Assembly (NCBI GenBank): GCA_965229505.1
Contig: OZ245881.1
Location: forward strand, 4,960,001-5,024,000
Origin: UBA6059 sp040219045
GTDB taxonomy: Bacteria; Bacteroidota; Bacteroidia; Cytophagales; Cyclobacteriaceae
DNA: 64,000 nucleotides
Direction: 5' to 3'
Part shown: piece after piece, positions 28,233 through 36,124 of the stretch
How the letters are laid out: each line of letters starts with the position of its first letter
Numbering within the stretch: the first letter of the stretch is position 1
The notes under the pieces: model-generated
Seen by the model: the letters and a program-made list of their open reading frames with translations, nothing else
Databases searched by the model: none
What the model was told of the DNA's origin: nothing
Program-made: the position numbers and the translations under genes

Positions 28233-28265
28233 TATTCCGAAAATATGAACTTTTATTCCGAATAT
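28233..28265. promoter_or_regulatory. Candidate operator of the XRE regulator: two TATTCCGAA repeats
   Basis: TATTCCGAAAATAT (28233-28246) and TATTCCGAATAT (28254-28265) are direct repeats with starts 21 bp apart, two helical turns. The second contains ATTC-C-GAAT, a small perfect palindrome. They lie 16 bp upstream of the regulator ATG, where an autoregulatory operator would be. The remainder of the gene-free stretch to 28566 shows no gene or convincing structure. Confidence 0.5.
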
Positions 28266-28566
28266 CTAAAAATTGACTATCATTTTTGATCACTATACGC
28301 TTAACTGCACACTTTCACCTTTCGCTAATCCTCAATCCAACCCAGAATAAGCTGAAAGAGTGCTCATTATTATTAAATATTGATGTGATCGTTTTTAGTT
28401 GGTGTTAGAGACCATGACTAGCCTTCCTCAGATTCCAGTAGCCCTAAACTATTAGTGTCATCCCTGAAGCCCTAACTGGGCACCCAAGCTATATTTACAG
28501 GCACTTCAAGTTATAACTCTGACCATTTTGCTGAAAGAGCAGCCGACAGTCCTGCGCTCTGCATAT

Positions 28567-29619
28567 CTACTCCCCTTCCTGACGGCCATCTCCGATGAGC
28601 AGGGCTAAGGGCTCCAGTTCTTTGTAATAACTACAGACGACTCTGATTACTGCCATTAGCGGTAGGAAAAGGATCATGCCGGGTATGCCCCACAGCAGAC
28701 CTCCGGCGATCAATGAAATAATGGAGAATAGCGCATTGATATGAAGGCTTCCTCCGACTATTTTGGGGTTGAGAAAGTTGCCTTCCAGAAACTGGATCAA
28801 CCAAAAAATACCAATCACACCCACCGGGTACCATATGCTATCGTAGGTGATCAGGGCGTAAATCGTAGGGAGCAATCCACCGACCAGCGTGCCTACGTAA
28901 GGCACAATCGCCAGTAAGCCCGCCAGGAATCCGAAGAAAATAGCATATTCAATACCCAACAATAGCAATCCAATGCTATTGAGAATACTCAATATACCGA
29001 CCAGTATAACCATGCCCACCAGGTACTGCTGTCCTACCATCTGTACTTCCTTGAGCATCTTCCCAAACTTGTCCCGCTGATCGGGCGCAGCAAATCTGGT
29101 GATGGCGTCAGTCAGGGATTCTCGGTAGAGTAAGATCAAAAAAGTGTAGATGATAGAAAGCGAGAGATAAGTAACGAAGCTACTGGTCAGCCTGATGGTA
29201 TCAGAAACCATCACTAACCCAGAGTCGGCCAAAAATGAGGTCAATCCTTCTGCAAGGGTGTCGTAATCTATGTCAGGAACGATACCAACATTCTCGTTGA
29301 GATAGCGAATGGAAGTATCTCCCACTTCCTTCAGCTTGTCCAGAAATTGGCGGTAGCCCCGGGCCATGCTCACTATCTGAGCAGAAAAGATGAAAATCAC
29401 ACCCGAAACGACCAGGGTGACCCCCGCCATGACGGTAATGATCGACCATGGCTTTTTGATCTGTTTATTAGTTAACCATTTGACCAATGGATACAATATG
29501 AATGAAAATAATAGCCCAAAAATGAGCGGAATGAGCAATGCTTTGGCAAAGTGTAGAATAGCTACCATCGCGAGCAATGAAGCTAGCGCGTAGAATATAG
29601 TTTTGAATGGAAGTTTCAT
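28567..29619 (-). CDS. AI-2E family (UPF0118) transporter
   Basis: A 350-residue polytopic membrane protein of the AI-2E/PerM family. The N-terminal helices contain LHFAKALLIPLIFGLLFSFILYPLVKWL, the middle holds a soluble segment (about 85-140), and the C-terminal helices include GFLAGLLAIVPYVGTLVGGLLP and FLEGNFLNPKIVGGSLHINAL, both family signatures. Members include autoinducer-2 exporters and sodium/proton antiporters, so the substrate is not certain. It is the distal gene of a run of stress-type genes on the same strand (28.5-34.9 kb), but repeats separate it from the BON protein gene. Confidence 0.9.
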   Translation of the reverse strand: MKLPFKTIFYALASLLAMVAILHFAKALLIPLIFGLLFSFILYPLVKWLTNKQIKKPWSIITVMAGVTLVVSGVIFIFSAQIVSMARGYRQFLDKLKEVGDTSIRYLNENVGIVPDIDYDTLAEGLTSFLADSGLVMVSDTIRLTSSFVTYLSLSIIYTFLILLYRESLTDAITRFAAPDQRDKFGKMLKEVQMVGQQYLVGMVILVGILSILNSIGLLLLGIEYAIFFGFLAGLLAIVPYVGTLVGGLLPTIYALITYDSIWYPVGVIGIFWLIQFLEGNFLNPKIVGGSLHINALFSIISLIAGGLLWGIPGMILFLPLMAVIRVVCSYYKELEPLALLIGDGRQEGE

Positions 29620-29658
29620 GGTCTGGTTGTGATAGGTTGTTTAGTTTGTTTTGTCCCT

Positions 29659-29895
29659 CTTAAGATAAGCTGAATTCGATGTAAGAGTAAAGAGAAAATG
29701 CCATCAATCCCATCCATGGAGGGGCTGGGCGGTCCGCCGATGCGGTGGGTTTTTGAGAAATCATTTTCTCTGTATGTCAATTTTGATTCAAAAATGACAA
29801 TTTGATTATTGACCCACCTCTTGCTCCTCCCTAAAGGAGACTATTCGTGCCATTTTTGAATAAAAATTGACTCTCTTATATCGAACTGACGTTAA
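29659..29895. repeat. Composite inverted-repeat region upstream of the AI-2E gene
   Basis: The outer ends are related inverted repeats: CTGAATTCGATGTAAGAG at the left, and CAGTTCGATATAAGAG when the right end is read on the opposite strand. Inside are further AT-rich partial palindromes and the pair TTTTGATTCAAAAATG / CATTTTTGAATAAAAAT. No gene is present in 29620-30177. This stretch consists of this composite plus the 195-bp element that follows directly. It probably results from nested insertion of short repeats. Confidence 0.45.
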
Positions 29896-29897
29896 GA

Positions 29898-30092
29898 TAA
29901 CCTGAGTTCGATTTAACCTACCACTTTAATACGCTGATATTCAATTGATTCACAGCTCTGCAGGTGAAGGAATATGTTTCGAGGGCCTCAACATGACAAT
30001 ACACCATAAAAGGACTGTCATATTGAGCTTGTCGAAATATTAATCAATTGAATACCAGCGTATTCGATGCATTATTGGTCGAACTCAGGTTA
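29898..30092. repeat. 195-bp inverted-repeat element, copy 2
   Basis: The second copy of the element at 19932-20126, with the same length and the same ends (TAACCTGAGTT and its complement). The core is in the same orientation as in copy 1 (GTTTCGAGGGCCTCAACATG on this strand), but the outer arms are exchanged. The arm with AATAATGCATCGAATA is on the right here and on the left in copy 1. TTAAGATA overlaps both ends (29892-29899 and 30090-30097), a possible target duplication. Confidence 0.85.
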
Positions 30093-30177
30093 AGATAGAA
30101 AAAATGGCCTGAAACGTTTTAATGATCCAGGCCATGTAATAGAAATATAGTTTAGCGTGGTATTGAAACTAGATAGT

Positions 30178-31722
30178 TTACTCAATAATCAAATTATTGT
30201 CTACAGTCAGCGCACCACCTTCGAAAGCGTTCTTCTCAGCATGGTAGTACTCCGACCAGCTGTCCACAGTACCTGTCAGGATAGCAATACCGCTATTTAC
30301 TTTAATGTCAACATCATCCAGATTTACCTGTGGAGACCACCAGATCTGATCTTCAATGTCCTCGGCTATCTCCATATCAGACTTGACTGGCGTATAGCCA
30401 TAGGTGTAGGTCTGACCGTAGGGATAGTAGTGGTCATAGCTGTAATCATAGACATAAGGTATTGACTCAAAATCAACTACTAAATTGTTCTTTACAGCTT
30501 TCACGCCTTTCACATTGGAAGCTATGTCACCGGCCTCATATTTTTCAAAATAGTTATCCACGGCTCCCGTGAGATATACTGTTCCGTTGATCACTTCGGC
30601 TTCCACATCAAAGATTTCCAGATAGGGATTCCATGCTATGGAGATATCGATATTACTCTCAATCTCGGCATCCGACGGTCTGGATGCATCACGCACCTTC
30701 ATAAGGTTGGTCACACTCCAAACGCCGACAATATTCTTAGCATCAAGTTCGGCGGCTTTTTTGGCTTTCAGATTATCAACCTCTCCCCTTAGGGTCACTT
30801 TGCCATCGGTCACAGACACCTCAGGGTGAAACGATAATACTCTTGGATCGAGCATCAGCGCTGACTCAACGGCAGACTTTATCTCAGCATCAGGTTTCTC
30901 AACATATTTATCTTTTCTCAAGTCTTCATCTCTGGTCCAACGCTCCACTTTTAAGTCGGAAGCATCCACACTCTTAGTACCCGTAATCCATCCGGCTATC
31001 TCAGCCTGGCTATGCTCTGCGGCACTACCCACTATTCCGTCGAGCTTGACGTGACCGTCGACAACTTCTACATCAATCAGACCATGGTCAACTCTCACAT
31101 CCCATTTCAGAGCCTGCGCAATATCCTGCTCCATTTCATGATCAGAGCGGTATTGGGTGTAGTTGAAGGTAATGTCGTTTTCGAGTGATCTGACACCACT
31201 CACACCTTTAGCCACGGTCGCAGACAACTGTTTCTCTTGCCACGACTCTACTTCACCACTAAGTGTCACACTTCCGTCGTTGACAGACACGGTCACCTCA
31301 TAGCTATCAGTCGCCGGATCCATGACCAGTGCTTTTTCTATGTTCTTTTTAAGTACTTCATCCTCAATGTCAGAAGATGATATCTCTATGTGGTCTATGA
31401 CGCCACGTACGCCTTTGACCATTTTAGCGATTTCTACGGCTCTTTCTTTAGCAAGAATATTATCCGTAGTTCCCGACATGGTCACAATACCAAAGTCAGT
31501 TTCTACATTCATGTCATTAGCGTATACTCCATCCTGGAGTATCAACTCCAGCTCAATAGCATCAGTAATTTCCATATCACCAGGGCCTTGATCCGTATCC
31601 TGATTATGAATAGCCATTTGGCTAAATAAGTTATGCCCGAGAGCATTAGCTGCCATGGACATTAATATCAATGCCATGGAAACCGTATTTAAGAATAGTT
31701 TTTTTCTAAACTTCGTTTTCAT
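30178..31722 (-). CDS. Exported protein with six BON domains
   Basis: A 514-residue protein with an N-terminal signal peptide (LFLNTVSMALILMSMAANALG) followed by six consecutive BON domains of about 65-70 residues. Each starts with a pattern like SDAEIESNIDISIAWNP and carries a GxVxLxGxVDN turn and a GV(K/R)xVxN end. BON domains bind phospholipids and occur in osmotic-shock proteins such as OsmY, as well as in secretins. Six copies are more than in OsmY, which has two. Predicted to be periplasmic. It lies in a stress cluster with MscS, UspA and the AI-2E permease. Confidence 0.88.
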   Translation of the reverse strand: MKTKFRKKLFLNTVSMALILMSMAANALGHNLFSQMAIHNQDTDQGPGDMEITDAIELELILQDGVYANDMNVETDFGIVTMSGTTDNILAKERAVEIAKMVKGVRGVIDHIEISSSDIEDEVLKKNIEKALVMDPATDSYEVTVSVNDGSVTLSGEVESWQEKQLSATVAKGVSGVRSLENDITFNYTQYRSDHEMEQDIAQALKWDVRVDHGLIDVEVVDGHVKLDGIVGSAAEHSQAEIAGWITGTKSVDASDLKVERWTRDEDLRKDKYVEKPDAEIKSAVESALMLDPRVLSFHPEVSVTDGKVTLRGEVDNLKAKKAAELDAKNIVGVWSVTNLMKVRDASRPSDAEIESNIDISIAWNPYLEIFDVEAEVINGTVYLTGAVDNYFEKYEAGDIASNVKGVKAVKNNLVVDFESIPYVYDYSYDHYYPYGQTYTYGYTPVKSDMEIAEDIEDQIWWSPQVNLDDVDIKVNSGIAILTGTVDSWSEYYHAEKNAFEGGALTVDNNLIIE

Positions 31723-31806
31723 GGTTAATTCAATTTTTAATTCAACATATAATCATTGTGCGCTCATCTCTTAGCAGCACACAAAGTACTCCCAGGAACA
31801 ATTGTT

Positions 31807-32196
31807 TTATTTGTTCCCATTCGGAGCGGCAAACATGCCTTCCTTGATCAAATCGTAAGATGAAGAGATCACCTCTCCCTGATCATTGTATAAGGCTATC
31901 GGCGTAGTGAGCAAATCACTATTCTGTCTAAGTGCCGTCAACAATCCCTCCTCTGTCAGATTTGCCTCTTTGTAGTTTTGCAGATAGGTTTTGGACTTTT
32001 TATCTACTAACTCCTCCAAAGGCATATCCAGCATATGGGAAATCAGCTTCAACTGCGTCTTGGTAAAAGTGAAAGTTTGTACATCAATTTCCTTGACGAC
32101 ATGATCCTTCACACTCTTCGCGTAACCCAGGATCGCACGATCCTGGGGGTCGTTAGAGTTATAGAATAGTATTAATTCGTTGTTTGCCGTTTTCAT
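31807..32196 (-). CDS. ArsC/Spx-fold protein without the active-site cysteine
   Basis: A 129-residue protein. Order and spacing follow the ArsC family: a strand-loop start (LILFYNSNDPQDRAILGYAK), a helix with FTKTQLKLISHMLDMPLEELVDKKS, and LLTALRQNSDLLTTPIALYN, which corresponds to the family's cis-Pro region. The catalytic CX5R of arsenate reductases is replaced by NSNDPQDR, so no arsenate reductase activity is expected. It sits upstream of the BON protein gene on the same strand (84-bp gap) and may be a redox-independent regulator or structural relative. Fold assignment is by eye. Confidence 0.65.
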   Translation of the reverse strand: MKTANNELILFYNSNDPQDRAILGYAKSVKDHVVKEIDVQTFTFTKTQLKLISHMLDMPLEELVDKKSKTYLQNYKEANLTEEGLLTALRQNSDLLTTPIALYNDQGEVISSSYDLIKEGMFAAPNGNK

Positions 32197-32469
32197 TTTA
32201 TTCAGTTTATATCATCACTGCCATTATCATTCAATGGATAGTGAACATTCTTTTTGTTGCTTTAATGGAAGCCAAAATCAAACCAGCTACCTGAAGCCGT
32301 CTCAGGCTAGGAATAAAAAGAATTGTGTGGCGCAGATTCCTCAGTTCTGGTAAGATGAGGTAAATTTTTTCCCAATTGGTTGCTGGTAATTCACTACCAC
32401 CAACTTGAATTAGACTTTTGAAGTAGTCACTTAATAAATAATAGCTTTGTGGCAAATCTGCTCTTAGAA

Positions 32470-32560
32470 GTCATTCCCGAAGGCCCACCTGCCGGATAAG
32501 GCGCGGAATCTATGAGTCAACCTTCTGCTACCTGCATCATAGACTCCCTTCGGGAGTGAC
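32470..32560. repeat. Bacteroidota-type inverted repeat (GTCATTCCCGAAGG)
   Basis: The left end GTCATTCCCGAAGG (32470-32483) pairs with the right end CCTTCGGGAGTGAC (32547-32560). Inside, AATCTATGA pairs with TCATAGA. It matches the general form of short interspersed palindromic repeats common in Bacteroidota intergenic DNA. Non-coding. Confidence 0.6.
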
Positions 32561-32562
32561 AG

Positions 32563-32650
32563 AATGCTATTAAGTCAAGGAGTTTTTCCTCTGACCTCTC
32601 CCTAACCCTCTCAATGAGAGGGAAAGTTGGCCGCTTGACTTAATAGCATT
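32563..32650. repeat. 88-bp hairpin element flanked by an 11-bp direct repeat
   Basis: The arms AATGCTATTAAGTCAAG (32563-32579) and CTTGACTTAATAGCATT (32634-32650) are perfect complements of 17 bp. The inner part contains a CCCTCTCAATGAGAGGG-like palindrome. GGGAGTGACAG occurs immediately before the left arm and again just after the right arm, as expected if the element was inserted with a target duplication into the neighbouring repeat. Confidence 0.65.
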
Positions 32651-32746
32651 GGGGAGTGACAGCAGCGGTTGGTAATGCTGTCAGAATCGAAACTTGGGAC
32701 ATTCACTACGACCAACTTGAATAATACTTTTGAGGTACAAGCTGAA

Positions 32747-33835
32747 TTAGTCCTGCTTCCCCTCCTCCTGAATAGAAATTCGTGCTTTCGGCAAGTACTC
32801 AGGATATTCGCTTTGCAAGTAATCAATGAGCTTTTCTCTGACATGCACCCTCAGATCCCATGCGGTGGGCGAATCTTTAGCACTCATTAGTGCACGCAGC
32901 TCCATGGTTCTCTCCTTCAGATCGGTGACTTGTAGTACATTGACTTTACCATCCCAGAGCGACGTATTTTTCAGTATTCGCGATAGCTGCTCACGTATAG
33001 CCCCTACCGGAACCTGATAATCCACATGCAAAAACACTGTTCCGAGGATGTCTGCATTAGTCCGGGTCCAGTTCTGAAATGGCTTCTCGATGAACTGAGC
33101 AGAGGGAACGATAAGCCGTCGTTGATCCCATATCTTCACTACGACGTAGGTGAGGGTGATTTCTTCTATCCAGCCCCATTCGTTTTCTACGATCACCACA
33201 TCATCCAGCCTAATGGGCTGGGTAACCGCAATTTGAAAGCCGGCCAGGAGGTTGGCAATCAGCTTTTGTGCAGCCAGACCGACGATAATACCGGTCAGTC
33301 CCGCTGACGCCAGGATGCTCGCCCCGATGTTTTTGATACTGTCAAAGGTCATCAGACAAAGTGAAACTGCCGTGATCACGATTACCACAATTACAATACG
33401 CTCAAACACCTTGATTTGGGTGAATACCTTCCGAGCTGTGAGATTGTCCTCAGCGCTTACATCATATTGCTTAGCAAGGAAGAATCGGCCGATGGCCACC
33501 AGCTGTATGACAAACCAAGCCAACAGGATAATCAATGCTATCTGAAAACTCTGTGACCAGCCCGCGCTCAATTCACCGAATTGAAGTACCGCCATTGCCC
33601 TACCAACGAGCAGCGCGATAACCATCGAAGCTGGCTTTCGTGCTTTTTCGACAGTTTCATTTTCTTCAAAACCGCGCTTTTTCATGGTAATACGTGCGAT
33701 TCTGAATAGTCCGAGTCCTACGAAGAAGACCAGGATAGAGGGCACTAATACCATTAACCAATTTCTCAATGGTGCAGGCAGGGATAGGATAAGTTCTTCG
33801 ATCATATAACTATTTGTGTCGATCAATATAGGCAC
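32747..33835 (-). CDS. Small-conductance mechanosensitive channel (MscS family)
   Basis: A 362-residue MscS-family protein with three to five N-terminal membrane helices. The pore-lining helix is in LASAGLTGIIVGLAAQKLIANLLAG (about 185-205), followed by the beta domain signature IRLDDVVIVENEWGWIEEITLTYVVVKIWD and a C-terminal alpha/beta domain. The channel opens on membrane tension to release osmolytes on hypo-osmotic shock. It lies 71 bp downstream of a UspA gene on the same strand, consistent with a shared stress response. Confidence 0.93.
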   Translation of the reverse strand: MPILIDTNSYMIEELILSLPAPLRNWLMVLVPSILVFFVGLGLFRIARITMKKRGFEENETVEKARKPASMVIALLVGRAMAVLQFGELSAGWSQSFQIALIILLAWFVIQLVAIGRFFLAKQYDVSAEDNLTARKVFTQIKVFERIVIVVIVITAVSLCLMTFDSIKNIGASILASAGLTGIIVGLAAQKLIANLLAGFQIAVTQPIRLDDVVIVENEWGWIEEITLTYVVVKIWDQRRLIVPSAQFIEKPFQNWTRTNADILGTVFLHVDYQVPVGAIREQLSRILKNTSLWDGKVNVLQVTDLKERTMELRALMSAKDSPTAWDLRVHVREKLIDYLQSEYPEYLPKARISIQEEGKQD

Positions 33836-33906
33836 TTATGACATGCCGAGAGTTCGTTTTGTTCTGAGCGATTTTCAGGTGAGTGAATATTGAAATTGAC
33901 CTTTCG

Positions 33907-34770
33907 CTAGGAAGCAGGCATTGGTTGGACGAGTACGGGCTTGGCCGTTTGCCGGATCACCTTTTCTGTCAGGCTTCCTATGATTGCATTTTCCAGATCG
34001 GATCGCTCATGGGTCTTCATCAAAATCAGATCAGGATCTATCTCCGAAACCGACTTCAGCACACCTTCCAGCTCGTCATCAGCTTCAATCAGATGTGGGC
34101 TGTACTTTTCAATCCCGGCATGGCGTACCAGTTGATCCATTTTAATCGCTGCGTCCTTCTCCTCCATCAACTCAGTCGTCATTGCATTCATTACATGAAG
34201 TTCAGCACCTTTAGACTGAAAGTACTTAGCAAAGTCAAAGAGCCTGGAGGGCACAGCTTGGCTAAGGTCAGTCGCTAGCAAGATATTATCGAAAGCCAAA
34301 GCCTGATCTGAACTCACTACCAATACGGGAATGTCAGCATCTCGCAACATTTGCTCTGAATTATTGCCGGTGAAAAATTCAGCAATATTTCGTGAAGATG
34401 AAGTGCCTGAGATGATCAGATCAATCTCAGTCTGCTGCATGAACTGCTCAAATGCATCGGAAAGGTCTGATTGCAGTACAATCACCTCCCCTTGCGCACC
34501 CAGGCCAATATGCTCATCAAGTACCTTTTTTAGCTCGATGAGCTTTTGTGCAGCCACTTGCTCCATCTGCTTTTGGCGTTGGGGATCGGTGATATCCAAA
34601 ACCGCATATTTCGGGTGTTGATCTTTCACCTCGTCATCAGGCAAGACGAAATGCAACATATTGACCTTTGCTCCTACCATCTCAGACCATTGTCGCGCCA
34701 TAATCAATCCGAACATGGCCTCTTCTGAAAAGTCAAATGGGACGAGGATGTTTTTAGTTTGATTGTTCAT
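33907..34770 (-). CDS. Universal stress protein, tandem UspA domains
   Basis: A 287-residue double-Usp protein. The first domain starts NILVPFDFSEEAMFGLIMAR. The motif LIISGTSSSRNIAEFFTGNNSE (about 125-145) is a variant of the GxxG nucleotide loop. The second domain begins NILLATDLSQAVPSRLFDFAKYF and ends LENAIIGSLTEKVIRQTAKPVLV, also with an altered loop. Ligand binding may therefore differ from classical UspA. It is followed by MscS and preceded by a 26-codon membrane peptide gene on the same strand. Confidence 0.88.
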   Translation of the reverse strand: MNNQTKNILVPFDFSEEAMFGLIMARQWSEMVGAKVNMLHFVLPDDEVKDQHPKYAVLDITDPQRQKQMEQVAAQKLIELKKVLDEHIGLGAQGEVIVLQSDLSDAFEQFMQQTEIDLIISGTSSSRNIAEFFTGNNSEQMLRDADIPVLVVSSDQALAFDNILLATDLSQAVPSRLFDFAKYFQSKGAELHVMNAMTTELMEEKDAAIKMDQLVRHAGIEKYSPHLIEADDELEGVLKSVSEIDPDLILMKTHERSDLENAIIGSLTEKVIRQTAKPVLVQPMPAS

Positions 34771-34793
34771 AATTCTTGAAGTTTATTCGACAC

Positions 34794-34874
34794 TTAAAAC
34801 GTAAGAAGAACAAAGCCTAGCAAGATGATTGCGAGGATAGCCAACTTGATTTTTGTAGCTCTATTGAGTGACAT
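34794..34874 (-). CDS. 26-residue single-helix membrane peptide
   Basis: Reading leftward from ATG at 34874 gives a 26-residue peptide, MSLNRATKIKL followed by a continuous hydrophobic helix ending in LLTF, then TAA. The positively charged N-terminus followed by one membrane span is the layout of small inner-membrane regulatory peptides. It lies 23 bp upstream of the Usp gene in the same direction, so it would lead the Usp-MscS transcription unit. The upstream AT-rich sequence is compatible with Bacteroidota translation starts. No homologue can be named from memory. Confidence 0.5.
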   Translation of the reverse strand: MSLNRATKIKLAILAIILLGFVLLTF

Positions 34875-35049
34875 AATGATTAAAATTTATATCACTCTAC
34901 CTAGAAAAAACCGATCCACAATCTTAAAAACACCCCTAAACTGCTCAATAGATGTTTTTACATCAACCGCCTATTGATTGATGTGGCAATAATTCCCCAC
35001 AAAATGGTTTCATCTCTCTAACTATGAGTATTGATAAGGTTGGTGGCCC

Positions 35050-36123
35050 CTAGTCGACGAGTCTCTTTTCTATGTAGAAGGAGTTAAAAAGGCGCAATGC
35101 ACCCATATATTTTAAACTAAAGGAAACAAGATCCCCGACCTTATATCGATCATTGGTCTCGCCCAGATCCACCACCAACATGTCAGAGCTGGCACCACTG
35201 AACTTAATCTCCGGATCATCCGGTATCAAAAACTCGTCAGACACATCCAGCAACCCTACGTCTAGTATGGCGCGATAGGAGCTCTTTCCATAGTCGTTCT
35301 GATCCACCTCGGTCGTTACTCCAGACGGATTGGCCTCCAATACCCCAATGGGGACTTTAGGCTTTTGAGTGATTTCAATCACTTCAGCAAAGAGCTTGAA
35401 TACATCCTCTTTCATCCCCGGCATGGGCCCCTCTGTCATCAGGTCCTTACCAAAAAACAGGGTCTCTCCTACCCGGAAATGATTAATACCTTCAGGTATT
35501 TGCTTTCTGAGGATCATTGGGATGACGACAGAAGTGCCACCCGTTATCCAGGGTATCTTCCTCTGAAACTTCGCCTCAATCAGCTGCTTGTAAAGACAAA
35601 GCTGAATCATCTTATCTTCGGATGGCATGACACCATTCAGACAATTGAGATTGGCCCCTATGCCGGTCACTTTGATATTGGGCAGCCTGAAAACAGACTC
35701 ATAAAAATCGACCAGTTCCTCACCCATTACCCCCTCTCGCAAATCACCGAGTTCGATCATGATGATGATTTTATGCATTTTGTTTTGCCTGGCGGCCTCA
35801 TCTGAGATCCATCGGATGGTTCGCAGCTCCGTGTTAAAGCTCGCATCAGCGTATTTGACCAGCTTAGTAATACTTCGCTTGGCGGGCGGTTTGATATACA
35901 CCGTTTCAATCTCAGGATTGATCTTTTTGATCTTCTTAAGATTGCTAATGCGCGAGTCGCACATCTCTTTAGCACCCAGTGAAATCACCTCTTCCAGGTA
36001 AAGCTCTGTACCGCATAGCAGTTTTGTGACAATGGCCCAATCAATACCATGAGCCTTGAAAAGACTATCCAACTGTTCATAGTTGTTCTTTAGTCGACTC
36101 TTATATAATTCTATATATGCCAT
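35050..36123 (-). CDS. Alanine/ornithine racemase-like PLP enzyme
   Basis: A 357-residue PLP enzyme of the fold-III alanine racemase superfamily, closest in layout to ornithine-racemase/YhfX-type proteins. The PLP-binding Lys is Lys34 in DWAIVTKLLCG, and the phosphate-binding region includes GINHFRVGETLFFG. It differs from ordinary Alr in having ITGGTSVVIPMIL and no GYG-type C-terminal Tyr motif. The substrate is uncertain (ornithine or another amino acid). It is 1 bp downstream of alr, so the two racemases are co-translated in one operon behind a sodium:solute symporter. Confidence 0.8.
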   Translation of the reverse strand: MAYIELYKSRLKNNYEQLDSLFKAHGIDWAIVTKLLCGTELYLEEVISLGAKEMCDSRISNLKKIKKINPEIETVYIKPPAKRSITKLVKYADASFNTELRTIRWISDEAARQNKMHKIIIMIELGDLREGVMGEELVDFYESVFRLPNIKVTGIGANLNCLNGVMPSEDKMIQLCLYKQLIEAKFQRKIPWITGGTSVVIPMILRKQIPEGINHFRVGETLFFGKDLMTEGPMPGMKEDVFKLFAEVIEITQKPKVPIGVLEANPSGVTTEVDQNDYGKSSYRAILDVGLLDVSDEFLIPDDPEIKFSGASSDMLVVDLGETNDRYKVGDLVSFSLKYMGALRLFNSFYIEKRLVD

Positions 36124-36124
36124 A

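Larger units (their letters stand above)
32389..32736. repeat. Diverged 36-bp direct repeat (32389-32424 and 32701-32736)
   Basis: ATTCACTACCACCAACTTGA (from 32389) and ATTCACTACGACCAACTTGA (from 32701) begin two copies of a roughly 36-bp sequence that share most positions through ACTTTTGA. The second copy abuts the 3' end of the MscS gene. The copies bracket the palindromic repeats at 32470-32650. No gene is convincing in 32197-32746. Confidence 0.55.

Noticed and set aside
21217..28566. Possible hidden hsdR or reverse transcriptase (retron) gene beside the PtuAB-like pair
   Set aside because: The block is fully filled by the six described genes, and the flanking gaps of about 216 and 349 bp cannot hold either; no reverse transcriptase motif was seen.
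32231..32455. Possible 74-residue gene on the - strand
   Set aside because: No domain, overlaps one copy of a direct repeat, and lies in a stretch of repeat elements.
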